DNA from: Neocallimastix lanati (nom. inval.)
Lineage: Eukaryota > Neocallimastigomycota > Neocallimastigomycetes > Neocallimastigales > Neocallimastigaceae
Length of the DNA stretch: 55,000 bases
NCBI GenBank assembly: GCA_016946835.1
Contig: JACVTC010000079.1
Span: 810,001 to 865,000 of the forward strand
Direction: 5' to 3'
A model generated the notes under the pieces. That model made no database searches and was not told the origin of the DNA. It saw nothing but the letters and a program-made list of their open reading frames with translations. Positions 1-13,676 of the stretch are shown here, piece by piece. The position numbers and the translations under genes were made by a program. Within the stretch, counting starts at the first letter, position 1. Every line of letters starts with the position of its first letter.

Positions 1-1159
1 CATCTTGAGGACAAATACCAAGATCAGATTGAATCGCTTCTGGGTTCTTTTTAACACTTTTATTATAAATTAAAATATCACCAGCGCTGGATGGAGACAA
101 ACCCGATATAATGTTCATAGTGGTAGATTTACCAGCCCCATTTTGACCTAATAAAACTAAAACCATATCTTTATTAACGGATAAACAAGTATTTTTAACA
201 GCGACCTTCTTATTTCTGAATTTTCCAAATTCTTTTCTGAGATTAATAATTTTAACAGGATCTTTATTTAATTTTGCGCTACAAGTGTATTTATAACTTT
301 CTTTGACATCATCATCTAATTTGTTGATATCAATTTTACAAGGATACTTTTCTTGAGTTTCTTTAATCCACTGTTTATCACTAATATATGAATTTTCACC
401 TTTCCAATAGGATGGAAGTAAAAAGTAATAAAATGGTTTTTTATTACCATATATATTAGGTATGATATTATCACAATATAAAGAGAGTACAAAGAAAATT
501 AATGTATTCACTAATAAATAATAGAAAGCATGAATGGTAGGTTCTATATCATAGGAATCAGCATTTTCTATATCATCAATTAAATTATCTGGTTTATTAT
601 ATATGTCATACCATTTGTATTCTTCACCTTCTATTACACTTGCCGTTGCCATATTATAATTTACACTAGCTTTATATTTAATATCCACAAATATTTTTGT
701 GAAGTTAAAAAATGGAATCAAACAAGAAAATACTATTTTTTTTTTTTAATTATTATTATTATTATTATTTCATTTTTTTTTTAAAAAAAAGAAAAAGAAA
801 AAATATTAATATAAAGTTATTCATTTATAAATAATTATTTATTATTTAATTTTTTTTTTAGTATTTAAAAAGTAAAAAAAAATAAAATAAAAAAAAATAT
901 TCACTTTTTCTATAAATAGGATTTGCATTTTCACTCCATAATGTATAACTCATTTTTTCTCCACAGAAAAGATAGATAAATACAAAACCTATAATTAAAA
1001 TTGATATACCAATAAGAACTGCGGTTTTTGTACGATTTACTAAGGTTGTAATGAACATAGCGGCTGCACCCATAGCTATACCATATAAAAAGAATAATAA
1101 AAACAAAACCTGTCGATTTAAGATTTAAATAAATAAATAAATATATAAATATATATATA

Positions 1160-1200
<41 letters not shown>

Positions 1201-1221
1201 ATATATAAATATATATATATA

Positions 1222-1290
<69 letters not shown>

Positions 1291-1854
1291 ATATATTAAT
1301 TTATCATAGAAAAATATATATTATATTTATTATTAATATTAATTTATTTTTTTGTTAATCATTAATTTAATTAATTAATTAATTAATTTAATATTATTTA
1401 TACCATGGAATCAGTTTTGAGAAAGAATGAATAACCAAATAATTTTCCTATAATAATTGTAAATATTGCATTCAATGCATAATAAATTATGTATAATATA
1501 GCCCAACTGGTCCAATAGACACTTCTCTTTAACCCCATCATTTCCATACTGTAACGAACTTTTGTTTCTTTTTCTGATACCACGGAACTAAGTAAATGAA
1601 CAAAAATGACCATAGAAATACAGAAGAATACAATAGGTGCATAATACATCATACCAACTTCTCCATATCCTTCATATCCAATTGTAGGAAAATCTTTAAC
1701 TTCAATATTAAATTTAGTTGTAGCATTTGGATTACTATTAGCATATTTTACTATATAATATATATATATGGGATATTATACATTTGAATGTTTAATATAT
1801 TTTATAAAATTATTTAAATAGATTTATTATAATTAATATTGAATTAAATTTTTT

Positions 1855-1893
<39 letters not shown>

Positions 1894-2303
1894 ATGAATA
1901 TTGATAGAAATTTTTTTTTGTATATTATAAACTAAATAAAGAAAATATTTACCAATAGCTTCATCAAGTCCACGAGCAACACTTACAATTCTCATACTTA
2001 AAGAATGTCTTTCAGTACTGTTAAAATGCGCAGTAGAATTATATAATACTTGATAACGATAGTTTGTTACTCCATTAGTGTTTTTAATATCAAAAATTAA
2101 ACCATAATTAGTATAGTTTTGATGTTCGGCTACATAATCATAAATAAATTTTCCATTTGGGACATGAATTACGTCATGTCTTTCTTTAACTTGGATTTTT
2201 AATTTATCATCTATGATAATAATTTTTTTTAATTATAAAAAAAAAAAAGATAAAAAGAAAGAAAAAAAAATTAATATTAATATTATATTCATACCTCTAT
2301 TCC

Positions 2304-2349
<46 letters not shown>

Positions 2350-3264
2350 AAAATAAAAATAAAAATATAATATTTACTATCCCAATTTTCCCATTTATTA
2401 TAATCAGTTTCCCAATTATAATTCATTCTTTTATTATTTGCTTCAACAAAATTTGACATAATTTGATCAATAGCATTGTCTCTCTGACAAACATTACTAT
2501 CAACACAATTAGTGAACATAAAATTAATACATTCATTTGAACCTTCAGGACCCTATAAAAAAAAAAAAAAATAATAATTAATGAAAAAATAAAATAAATG
2601 TAAAAAAAATTATTAAAAATAAAATAAGATATGATAAAAATAAAATAAAGCAAATTATTTAATATTTAATATTTAATATATCATATTTTCAGTGTTATAA
2701 TTATTAAAATATAATTAAAAAAAAAATAAAAAAATATATTGAATTCTTAAGATAAGATTATATTAAAAAAAAAAAAACATTAGATATTTACATAACAGTT
2801 ATCAACTCCATTAAGACTAATTTTTGATGGATGTAACTCCGATTCGGTTAAAAATGTAAAAAGATAAGATACAAATTTTAATAAAAGCATAACTATTAAT
2901 GGAGATATAACAATAAGAAATAAAACGGTTTTCCAAGATCTAGACTGTAATAATAATAATAATAATAATAAATAATTTTTATTAATATTAAAAAAAAAAA
3001 AAAATTGTAATATTTAAAAGATATATTATTATTATTTTAATCATATATATTATTTTTATAACATACTTGCAAAATAAAATGCTTTTTTAATAAAGTTTTC
3101 AATTGAATAATCCATAAGCCCGTGGTACTATTTAAAAAATCCTTACTCCATAATTGGATTTCAAAGGAATCGTCATCGATATATGATTTACTAGTATCTT
3201 TATCTTCTTTTTTATTATCATTTTTAGTATTATTATTATTTCGTTTATGAATAATTCTATTCAT
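1..3264 (-). CDS. ABCA-type ABC transporter, 3' end beyond window
   Basis: Lipid-type (subfamily A) ABC transporter, probably in a cell membrane. I read seven exons on the minus strand: 3264-3067, 2944-2792, 2552-2378, 2210-1953, 1750-1404, 1109-905 and 732-1 (runs off the edge). All junctions are GT-AG and keep frame, giving 689 codons. The ATG at 3264 is the first Met of exon 1. Order: Asn/Lys-rich cytosolic N-terminus, the first membrane helix (VLFLIVISPLIVMLLL), a Cys-containing extracellular loop of about 250 residues, then a membrane block starting MMYYAPIVFF and containing the coupling segment around EMMGLKRSVYW. The nucleotide-binding domain follows with Walker A GQNGAGKST (122-148) and Q-loop CPQD at the left edge. 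Signature and Walker B lie outside. The 1110-1403 intron carries an expanded AAAT repeat. It is divergent to the ABCA gene at 5591. Family assignment is firm; substrate unknown. Confidence 0.93.
1140..1293. repeat. (AAAT)n microsatellite inside an intron
   Basis: AAAT/TAAA tetramer array with AT-dinucleotide interruptions, wholly inside the 1110-1403 intron of the minus-strand ABCA gene. It probably varies in length between strains. Confidence 0.9.
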
Positions 3265-5329
3265 TTTTATTTTTTTTTTTTTTTTTATAATTTAAAAAAA
3301 AAAAATATCTAAATTTTTAAAATTTTTATTTTATTTTAAATTTCTTTAATGTTAAAAATATAATAAAGTATTTTTTATTTTTATTTCACTTTATATTTTA
3401 TTTTATCTATTTTTTTTTATTATTATTTTTATTATTATTATTATTTTTTATTTTTATTATTATTTTTATTTTTTATTGGTTTAGTTTAGTTTTATTTTTA
3501 TTTATGAATTTTTTTTTTTATTCTATAACTCTATTTTAAGTTTTTAAAATTTTCTTTTTTATTATTATTATTATTACATTTAAGATATTTTTAAGAATAA
3601 TATTTTATAATTATCAAAAATAATTATAAAACATTTATCTATACTGTTCTTTTTTTTTTTTTGTTAAATAATAAGTTCTATTTATTAATAATAATAATAC
3701 CTTTAGTATTAATAATTTAAAATTATATACTATAAAAATTATTATTATCACTTAAATTTATATCTAAACTACTAATAATTATTCTATTTATTTTGATTTT
3801 TTTTTTATATAAAAAGAAAAAAAAAAAAAACAATTTTTTTTCGGTGAATTAATAAAATATATATATATATATTTAGAGATTTTGTAATAAGTTCCAAAAA
3901 AAAAATAAATTAAAAGAATAATTAAATTTTATGTTTTTTTATAGGAGACTATAATATATTAAGTAATATATTATTATATTATTATTTTAAATATTAAAAA
4001 TTTTGTATACAAAATGTTCCATTTAATATTATCCATAATAGATTAGTATATTATTTATATTTTTTTTTTTCTTTTTTCTATCATTTATGTATTACTATTG
4101 TTTGATTTTTTTTTGGAATATTAAAATTATTTTTTTTTATATTTAATCCATATATTATAGTATTAAGTTTTTGATCTTGTATATAAAATATACAAACTTG
4201 ATTAAACCGGAGAAATTAATTTATCTTAATTATATACAGATAAAAATTTAATATTTTTAATATATATAATTTTATTAGAATATATTAATTAAAATATTAA
4301 TTAAACTTCATTGAAGATTTTATCATAACATGAATCAGATATTGGAGACACAAAATATATTAATTATGTTATTAATTATGTTTAACCAAAAATCATGAAA
4401 TTATTTATTAGCCAATAAGATGTAAGTATCAGTGAATCGTTAAATTTTATTTAATAATACAATTATTTTCTTTTTTCTTTTTGTTCATGGTTACATTTAA
4501 AAATAAACTCTTTTTTTTTTAATTTTTTTAATGTTATGATAATATGAATTTTTTTTTTTTCAATATAGAAACTCTTTTCTTAGAGAAAATAAGGGCTGAT
4601 TAATGATGTAAATATACATAAAAGTTAATAAATTAATATTATTAAAAAAAATATGTTAAAAATTCGATAATTAATATATATAAATTAATGTATATGAAAT
4701 AATAATACTTAATTTAATAATTAAAAATAATTAATTTAAAATTAATACAATTTATTATTTAATTTAAAATTTTAATATAATTTATCTTTTTATATTAATT
4801 TTAAATAATACAGTAATAAAAATTTGATGTGTATATGCTAATGTATATAAAATATCATAGAAACAGTAGATAACAATAGTAAAACTTTATTAAATATTAA
4901 ATTGTATAAATAATCCTTTAATTTATACATGATTACATGTTTCATAAATAAAAATAAAAATATTAATAAAAAAAAAAAAGGTATAAAAGAAATAAAAAAG
5001 TTCTATAATTAACAAAAAATTAAAAAAATATATAGAAAATAGAACTATAAAAATTTTTATATATAAATATAAAAATAAATAGTTTGTATTATTATGAAAA
5101 GTTATAAATATTATAATTGATTTTATTATTATTATTATTATTATTAAATAAGTTTTAAATGATAAAGTTAAGGGAATAGAAAAAAAAAAAAAAGTAGAAA
5201 CAAAATCTCAAAAATAATAATAATAATACTTATTAATAATATTAATAATAATTAGAATAAATTAATAATAATAATAAATTATGTTAAAAATAAATATAGA
5301 TAATAAAAATAATATTAAAAATTAATAAT

Positions 5330-5364
<35 letters not shown>

Positions 5365-5590
5365 GAAAATTACATATTTAATTAATAAAACTAAAAATAA
5401 ATAGATAATAATTACAAAATTATACATTTTTCATATCTTAATTTCAAAAAAAAAAAAAAAAAATAATTGTAAGAAAATGATTCCATATATATAAGTATTA
5501 ATTTTAATTTTATATTTTATAGATATATATTAATATGTTTTTTATTTTTTTTTTTTTTATTATTATTATTAAAAAGACTAGAAAAAAAAA
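3265..5590. promoter_or_regulatory. Shared divergent intergenic region of two ABCA genes
   Basis: These 2.3 kb separate the two transporter starts, so any promoters for both genes must lie here. The sequence is almost pure A/T: poly(T) and poly(A) runs, ATT/TAA trinucleotide arrays, and the A-run near 5334-5362. I see no coding fragment and no distinctive motif. The A-run directly before each ATG (for example the ten A before 5591) is typical of the start contexts in this window. The regulatory role is inferred from position only. Confidence 0.4.
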
Positions 5591-8500
5591 ATGGAAAATA
5601 AACAAAATAAAGAAGAATTTGGTATTTCATTTAATGAATATGAAAACTCTATAAACAATAGAGGATATCATAATGAAAATGAAACAAGAGAACTTCTTGA
5701 CTATAGTTTAAGTATTAATGGAAACTCTAGAATTGAAGAATCTAATTTAAATATTACTAGAGTTCCATCAAAAAATTCTTTTTCAATTCCAGGTATTTAT
5801 ATATGATATATAAATAATGTTTTTTTTTTTCTTATTAAAAAATTTATAATATTCTTCTTTATATTCTTCTTTATATTCTTCTTCTATTATTATTATATAT
5901 TAATATATTTTCATTAACTATATATTTAATTTTTTTCTTTTTTTATAATTATATATAAGAACGTAGAAAAAGTTATCAAATAAGAGCTATGGTATTTATT
6001 CGAAATAATAAATATTTTTTATATATTCTTAAAATATTAATATATACTAAATTATTTTAGCTTAGAAAAACTTTATCATATCAAAAGAGACAGCTTAAAA
6101 CAAATATTGGTAAATATATATTAATAATAATTTATTTATGATTATATTAATAATTTGTTGATGATTATCCATGGTTTAACCCAAAAATAAATTACAAATT
6201 ATAATAATAATTTTATATATATATATATATTTTTTTTTAATTTTGATTTATTAACTAATTAGGTTGTGTAATGTAAGTAGACTTTTTATGTCATAAAAAA
6301 ATATAATTTATATAAAAAAACATTTGATAACTTCATAAGAATACACCATTTTTTTTAATATTATTATATCAATTAAATAATTATTTATTGTTAACAGCTT
6401 TTTATATTTAATTATTAATTATGATTTTTTTTTATTGTCTTTTCTTCATTCATTGTTTTTTATATTTATTATTTATTTTTAATTTTTTAATTTTTTAATT
6501 TTTTAATTTTTTTTTATTTTGTGTTTCTAATAATAAGATCTATTTGAATAAGTATTAATTTTTATTATTCATATTAATTTTTTTTTTCTTATTTATTTAT
6601 TTTTTTTTTTTTTTTTTTTTTTTTTAGTGCTTTGCCAACTTTATTGGTCTTTATTACTTTTGGATTAACATTATTTGGAGATAATATTTCAAGAACAGTA
6701 TATAAAATGTATAATTATGAATACTGTACAAATTATTTTAATGGAACCTTTGTATTACCGTTAGATAATAAATCTTCCAAATCTTATAAACCAAATAATT
6801 CCGATGTTGTTATAGCTCACTATGACCAAGGTTCCAATCCATGTTCGGTTTGGTTTGGAACAAATGATTATTTTGAGTCTTCACCCTACGATATTATACC
6901 AGACAACAGTGAAGAAAAAATTAATCGTGATACTTTTTTTATACCACCCGTGAATGCTTCCGGTAATTATGCATTATTTTTCAATAAACTTGCCGATACT
7001 ACTGGTTTTGAAGATATGGAAGCCTTGAAGGAAGCGTTAAGACTTCAAGAAAAATTTAATAGTGGAGACCTGTCCTCATTTCAAGACGATATGATAAAAA
7101 ATATGTTAAAAGGTTACGGTTTATCCGATGATCAAGTGGAGGATGCCATGAAAAAATTTAAGGAAACGGGACAGTTACCTTTAGAGGATTTAATGAAAGG
7201 TAGTATGCCAAATATCGATTTATCCATGGGATCATTAGGCGGTCAAAGCAATAGTAAGTATGAAGAAGCATTAATACAAGCCATAAAATCTGGAAAAATG
7301 ACAGAAGAATTAATGACGGCTTATATGAATGGTGAAATCACTCAAAATGACATCATAAGTTTAGTAGTGGGAGGAAAGGTAACCCAAAGTGAAGTCGAAA
7401 AATTTATAGAAAGCATGTCAAGTCCAGGTACAATACAAATTCCTTCGCTGACACAAAATCCATCTTCATCAAACAATAATCAAAGTAAAAATAAATATGA
7501 GGAAGCATTAATATCTGGTATAAAGTCCGGAAAAATGAATGAAGAATTAATTAATGCTTATAAAAATGGAGAAATTAGTCAAAGTGACATAGTCAATTTA
7601 GTCATGGGAGGAAAAGTTACTCAAAAGGAAGTAGATAATTTTTTGAAAAATATGTCGTCAAGTTCTATGCCGGGACAACCGTCCTCTCCATCAAAACAAT
7701 CCTCTCCATCCAAACCGTCGTCTTCCTCATCACAACCATCATCTCCATCATCCAACTCTTCTACTTCTTCTTCTCAAGCTTCAAAACCAGATTCTAAATC
7801 TAGTTCTGGTTCAGAATCAGGTTCTTCAGGAGTTGAAAAAAACCAAAAACTTCAAAAGAGAGCAACTTCCTCCAAGTCAACGACCAAGAAGTCCACCACC
7901 TCCTCTACTAAAACTAAAACAAAAACAGCTACAACTACCAAATCAAAATCATCTGCAACCAGTGATGCTAAAAAATCTATTTATGAACAAAGTGATGTCT
8001 TCTTTACCCTTAGCAATATGATGCGTCCATGGGGTATCATCGCCATGAGTAATAATAAAACTGAAAAGGAAATAATTGGAGAACGACCAGAAGATTTCTC
8101 GGATATCTCTTTAATTAGTATTGAAGATGATAACTATGAATTATCGAATAAAGGTATTTTAGATTATACCTACACACGTTACTTCTTAAATATGTATAAT
8201 TTGATATATAATGATACCCCAACTATAAATTTTGAAAGATCACCATTCTTTGAATTTGTAGATATTGATAATGAAGATGATTTAGATGTAGAAATTAATA
8301 ATAGAATGGAAATGTAAGTGTATAAATTAAAAATAATTTTTTTTTTTTTTTTTTTTTTTTATTTATTTAATTTTATTTGATTTTTATATATTGTTATTTA
8401 TATACATATATATACATATATATACATATATATATATATTAAAAAAATAATTATTATATTATTAAATAATTATTTTATTAAAATATATTAATTATATTAT

Positions 8501-8591
8501 TTTTTTTTTATTTTATTGACTCTTTGTTCAAATAAAATTTAACCATTTAAAAATATTTCTTAAACCTATTCCTATATTAAATATATATATA

Positions 8592-8622
<31 letters not shown>

Positions 8623-10872
8623 TGAATATTACTTATATAAAATAGTATAAACAAGATTTTGAAAAATACTACATTTTCTTCCTATACCGAAGACGATAAG
8701 AAATATATAGATTTATCAGATTTTAAAGATCGTGATGATGCCATAAGAAAAAGTGTTAATTATATGCCTTACGGTGCCTTATTAATTAAAGGAATAGAAG
8801 AAAATGAAAATAATTTAGAATATGATATCCTTTTTTCAGTTGGTGAGAATAGTAGATTATCCTACATATTTGGTATCAAAGAAAGTAACGTAAATCCTTA
8901 TATGTCTTATCCTAATAGAGGAAGAAGATTACTTTATTTCCTTACGGAATTTGATGGTTCCTGGTTACGAAAAATTACTGATAATAAAGCTACGATTACT
9001 CAAGGTTTCCGATCCTATCCAGTGACCCATGAAAATAATGACGAAAATTATTCGTATAATTTTGGTGATTTGGTTGGATTTTTATTGAATCCATGGGGCG
9101 TCTCCTTTTTAATTCCAATATTTGTTATGGGTTTGGTGAAGGACAAAGAAGAAAGATACTTAGTCATGATGCAAATGAATAGTATGAAGCCCATCGTTTA
9201 TTACGTATTTACCTATATCACTGATTTGATTTTATGTATGGTTTCCATGCTTTGCTTTAATATTGCTGGAACATTATGTAAGATGAGACTATTTGTGCAA
9301 ACCTCTCCTGAAGTTTTATTGATCCTATTCTTCATTTGGTCCAATATTGTGATTGCATTATCCTTTGTATTTTCTTTCTTTTTCAGAAGAAATGGTTCCG
9401 CTTTAACGGGTTCCTTTGTCATTGTTTTATTTAGTGTTCTTCTTGCCTTTGCCTTAAATCAAAAAATGAAAAATACCTACGGCTATTTTGTTTGGCCCCC
9501 ACTGGCCTTCTACTACTTGATTAATACGTTAAATGAATCGCCCAATCCTGGAGAAAAGAAGTTTTATGAATTAAAAGATTTTGTACCCGGTGATCGTATC
9601 TTTACGGTAACGATGATGATGATTGTGGAGTACTTTATTCTCTTATTCTTAATTTATTACTTCTATGAGGTTATTCCACAAGAATACGGTAAACATAAAA
9701 AGCCATGGCATTTAAATTTATTTAAGAGAAAAAAGAAGGTAGACTATTCAGATCTCAGTAGTATTGATTCCGACTTTAAATCTGACGATTCAAACAATCC
9801 ATTTTATAATTTAAAAGAGCAAGAAGAAGCTGAAGTTTTAGAAGATGATGATGTAAAAGCAGAAAGAAAGCGTGTTCTTTCCTCTCAATATGACAGTGAC
9901 TGTCCATTAGTTGTTAAGAATTTCCGTAAGGAATATGCGCCACGAATTAAAGGTGGTAAACCTCACGTAGCGGTTCGTAGTGCGACCTTTGCCGTCGAAA
10001 ACCGAATGGTATTTGGTTTATTAGGTCCAAATGGTGCGGGTAAAACTACTTTAATTCATTCTTTAATTGGCGTATATTCCCCCACTGCCGGCTATGCTAG
10101 AGTAGCCGGATTCAATATTGAAACCGATATGGATCAAGTTTATAAGCGTATTGGTATCTGTCCTCAACATGATATTCTATGGAATGATTTAACTGTTGAA
10201 GAACATTTACTGTTCTACGCTAGATTAAAAGGTATTTCACGCCGTGAAGAAGACGATACTGTCTATAAGAGTTTAGCAAGTGTCGGTTTAATAGATTTCA
10301 AGAAGAATTTAGTTAAAGGTTTAAGTGGAGGAGAAAAGCGTCGTTTAAGTATTGCTATTGCTCTTGTTGGTGATCCAAAAATTGTATTCCTGGATGAACC
10401 CACCACTGGTCTTGATCCAGATGTACGTCGTTTAATTTGGGATATTTTAAATGAAATTAGTCAAAATAAAACCATTATTCTTACGACTCACTCCATGGAA
10501 GAAGCGGAAGTATTATGTGATCGTATTGCCATCATGTCCCATGGTACCATTCGTTGTTGTAATACTTCTTTACGTCTTAAGGAACTTTACGGTGCCGGCT
10601 TTAGATTAACCTATAGTAATGATCCACAAAAATATAAAAGTTTAAAACAATTTATTTCAAGTATTTTACCAGAAAACCATAAAGCTATTCGTGATTTAGC
10701 ATCCAATAGTATTTATGAATTCATCCCTGAACAAGGTTATCTCTCTCAATTATTTAGTATTATTGAACAAAATAAAGAACAATACGGCATAATTAATTGG
10801 GGTATTTCACAGTCATCTTTAGAAGAAGTTTTCCTCAGTATCATTTCTGAAAGTGATGCTGATGGAAATTAA
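5591..10872 (+). CDS. ABCA-type half-transporter with duplicated extracellular module
   Basis: Complete subfamily-A ABC transporter, about 1401 residues, probably moving lipid or an amphipathic substrate. Exons: 5591-5792, 5960-5991, 6061-6109, 6263-6272 (10 nt), 6628-8313 and 8646-10872. All introns are GT-AG. The acceptor at 8644-8645 is required because the nearby AG at 8655 would give a stop. Residues 1-94 are cytosolic; the first membrane helix is about 95-114. A very long extracellular region follows, with two copies of a roughly 57-residue helical module (from about 308 and 387) and a Ser/Pro/Lys/Thr-rich linker (about 439-546). The membrane block starts near 799. The single nucleotide-binding domain has Walker A GPNGAGKTT (1120), signature LSGGE (1219), Walker B IVFLDE (1239) and the switch His in TTHS (1275). 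All catalytic motifs look intact. Only one TMD-NBD set is present, so it should act as a dimer or with a partner, perhaps the divergent neighbour (inference). Confidence 0.95.
6263..6272 (+). other. 10-nt microexon of the ABCA gene
   Basis: The reading frame joins exon 3 (ending at 6109) to exon 5 (starting at 6628) only through these ten bases, which follow an AG at 6261-6262 and precede a consensus GTAAGT donor. With them the protein reads GCVIAL into the first membrane helix, as expected for the family. Skipping this exon would shift the frame. Confidence 0.8.
7256..7664 (+). repeat. Two-copy internal module in the ABCA extracellular domain
   Basis: Copy 1 starts at 7256 and copy 2 at 7493 (237-bp period). 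Both begin KYEEAL and share the blocks KSGKM, EELM/EELI, NGEI, GGKVTQ and E..F...MSS. They look helical and charged, and the DNA is also clearly similar, so the duplication is intragenic. Copy 2 runs into the Ser/Pro-rich linker. I do not recognise the module as a named domain. Confidence 0.85.
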
Positions 10873-11674
10873 TTTTTGAAGAAATTATAAAATAGAAATT
10901 TATTTTATTTTATTTTTTTTTTTTTTTTTTTTTGCTTTTTTTTTAAAAAAAATAAAATCAAAAATAAATAAATAAATATAAAAAAAAAAAAAAAAAAAAT
11001 AAAGTAATAAAATACTAATTACATAAGAAATGAATATTTAAATAAAATAATAATTTATAAAATAAATTAAAATAATAAATTATAAACAAAAAAATAATCA
11101 ATAAAAAAAAAAAAATATTAAAATAGAAAATAATAATTAATAATTAATAATAAAAGAATAAATAATAAATAATAAATAAAAAATAATAATTAATAATAAA
11201 TAATAAGTAATAATAAATGATAAATAATAAATAATAAGTAATAATAATAAGTAATAATAATAAGTAATAATTATAAGGAATAATAAGTAATAATTATAAG
11301 AAATAATTAAAAAAAAATTATATTATATATATTTCTTTAAATTAATCTCTATACTACTATTTTCTTAATAATACTATATATAAAGATAAAATAAGTAAAT
11401 ATATATAATTTCAAATTTCGATATATTAAAAATAAAAAGGAAAAATTAAAAGAAAGATAAATCATAAACTATAGAATATATATTTTTTATAGAAAGTCTT
11501 TTTTTTTTTTTTTATTTTTATTTTTAATTAATTATTTTATAAAAGAATAAATTTAGATTAGAGAAAAAAAAAATAAAGTTATAATAATAAAAAATAAAAT
11601 AAAGAAGGTAATAAACATTATCTTTTATTTAAAAAAAAATTATTAATAATAAACTGTTAAAATTGGTTATATTA

Positions 11675-11705
<31 letters not shown>

Positions 11706-12017
11706 GCTTATTATGAAATATTTTTTTATAAAATTATAATTTATTAAAAATGAAAATAATTTTTTTTTTTTTTTTTTATTACTGAAAGGATTTTGTTATC
11801 TATTTTTTTTTTTTTTTATTTTTTTTTTATATATAAATAAATATTTTATATTTTTATTATACTGATATATTAAGAATAACTATTCTTGTTTGATATATTA
11901 AAAAATATAATCTATTCCATTATCTAATAGGTATTATACTAAATGTCAATCAAAGATCGATGAAAGTTTTCATGATGATGATATATACATATATAATATA
12001 TCAATACATTTTATATG

Positions 12018-12054
<37 letters not shown>

Positions 12055-12645
12055 CCACCTAATTCCTATTTATTTGAATGTATCAAATTAAAATTATTTT
12101 CTATAATATTTTTATTTATTTATTTATTTATTTATTTTTTATTTTTTATTTTTATTTATTTATTTATTTATTATTTTTATTTATTATTTTTATTTTTTTT
12201 TTTTTGATATATCATATTTTTTTTTTTTTTACAAATTTCTTCAATTTCATCTTCAAAAAGTATACTATTAATTAAATTTTTTGATTCTTTTATAATTTAT
12301 TAAGAAAGAAAAACTAAATGTATTAAACATATTTTTAATATATGATGAAAAATTCAAAGAGGGATTATAAAAATAAATAGTATATATATATTATATATAT
12401 ATATAATATATATATATTTTTTTATGATATTATAACAATATTTTTAATAATTATATCATTAATATATTGTTGTGTAATGCTATTAAAATATAATTTCCAT
12501 AAGTAATGACATAATTTTCTATTAACTCTTCTATATATTTTTTATTACCAATACGAACAATTTTATTTATACTTTAAAGATTAATTTACCAAAGTGAAAA
12601 AATAAAAATTTAATTTAAAACATTAAAAAATTTTAATTTTTTTTG

Positions 12646-12682
<37 letters not shown>

Positions 12683-12997
12683 TAAATAATATTTACTATT
12701 GATATATTTAAAGTAATTTAAAATTAAAAAATTTTGGGTAAATTCAACATATGAAACTACATATTAATGTTGTTACTCTAAATTTTTTTTTTTTTTTTTT
12801 TTATGGAATCAATACTAATAATTTTGACGTTAGTATATCTATTTAATTAAAAATAATCATTTTTTATTCATTAATATATATAGTTTATTAAATAATTAAA
12901 GATCTAAAATATTTCCATAATAAATATATTTAATAAAAGTTTCAAAAACAAAAAAACAAAAAAAAAAAAAAAAAAAAAATAATATTGAATTAATTTG
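10873..12997. other. AT-rich intergenic stretch, no gene seen
   Basis: Homopolymer A/T runs, (TAA)n-like arrays (about 11140-11310), TTTA arrays (12110-12200) and TATATA tracts (12370-12420, 12650-12675). The 65-codon ORF at 12078 is a translation of simple repeat. No coding signal or RNA gene was recognised. Confidence 0.6.
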
Positions 12998-13314
12998 TTA
13001 TCATGACAATAAACAGCCTATTGGACCTAACCCTTGTGATACTAAGGCACTGATGATATTATGTCCTCACGCCATTGATTACATCCTCTGGAGGGGGTGA
13101 AGAGTTCCTATTCTGAGGTTAGTAGTTAATAGAGATATATATAGGAAGGTTAGGGAATTCAGCCTCAGACAGATGTGCAATAACGTGTGGAGGGGCGATG
13201 CTGTACTAGTATGGCACTATATCACACTTTACAGTTGTATCTGTTATGTTCATAATGGGAGTTGGGTACTAATTATGTGTCTATATTATTATTTTTTTTT
13301 ATCATGACAATAAA
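12998..13314. mobile_element. Retroposon-like insertion with 16-bp target duplication
   Basis: A GC-richer block of about 285 bp (13014-13298) is bounded by an exact 16-bp direct repeat, TTATCATGACAATAAA, at 12998-13013 and 13299-13314. The right end has an ATT/T-rich tail (about 13282-13298) directly before the repeat. No long ORF is present. The duplication length and simple tail fit target-primed reverse transcription, as for a SINE. I found no convincing pol III A/B box pair, so the source RNA is unknown. Confidence 0.75.
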
Positions 13315-13429
13315 GAATTATTAATAGTAATGTTTTAAAATTTTTATTTATTTATTTATTTTTATCGTATATTTATTTATTTATTATTTTTTTTTATTGA
13401 ATAAAGTTTTAGAATTAATTATTTAATAA

Positions 13430-13612
13430 TAAATAAATAAGTAAATAAAAATAAATAAATAGATAGATAATATATAATAGAAAATAAATAAGTAAATAAA
13501 AATAAATAAATAAATAGATAGATAATATATAATAGAAAATAAATAAATAAAAATAAATAAATGATAAATAATAAATAAACAAATAAACATTAATAAATAA
13601 ATAACAAGTAAT
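13430..13612. repeat. AAAT-rich tandem duplication (about 51-55 bp unit)
   Basis: A unit containing AGTAAATAAAAATAAATAA then TAGATAGATAATATATAATAG occurs at about 13440-13487 and again at about 13491-13540, followed by decayed AAAT repeats. Confidence 0.7.
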
Positions 13613-13676
13613 TGAATAATTTTTAATTAATTTTATTAATCTATAGATATATATAAAAAGAATTCCTTTTCCAAAT

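Noticed and set aside
9213-9422. 69-codon minus-strand ORF inside the ABCA gene
   Set aside because: Shadow of the plus-strand membrane-domain coding sequence.
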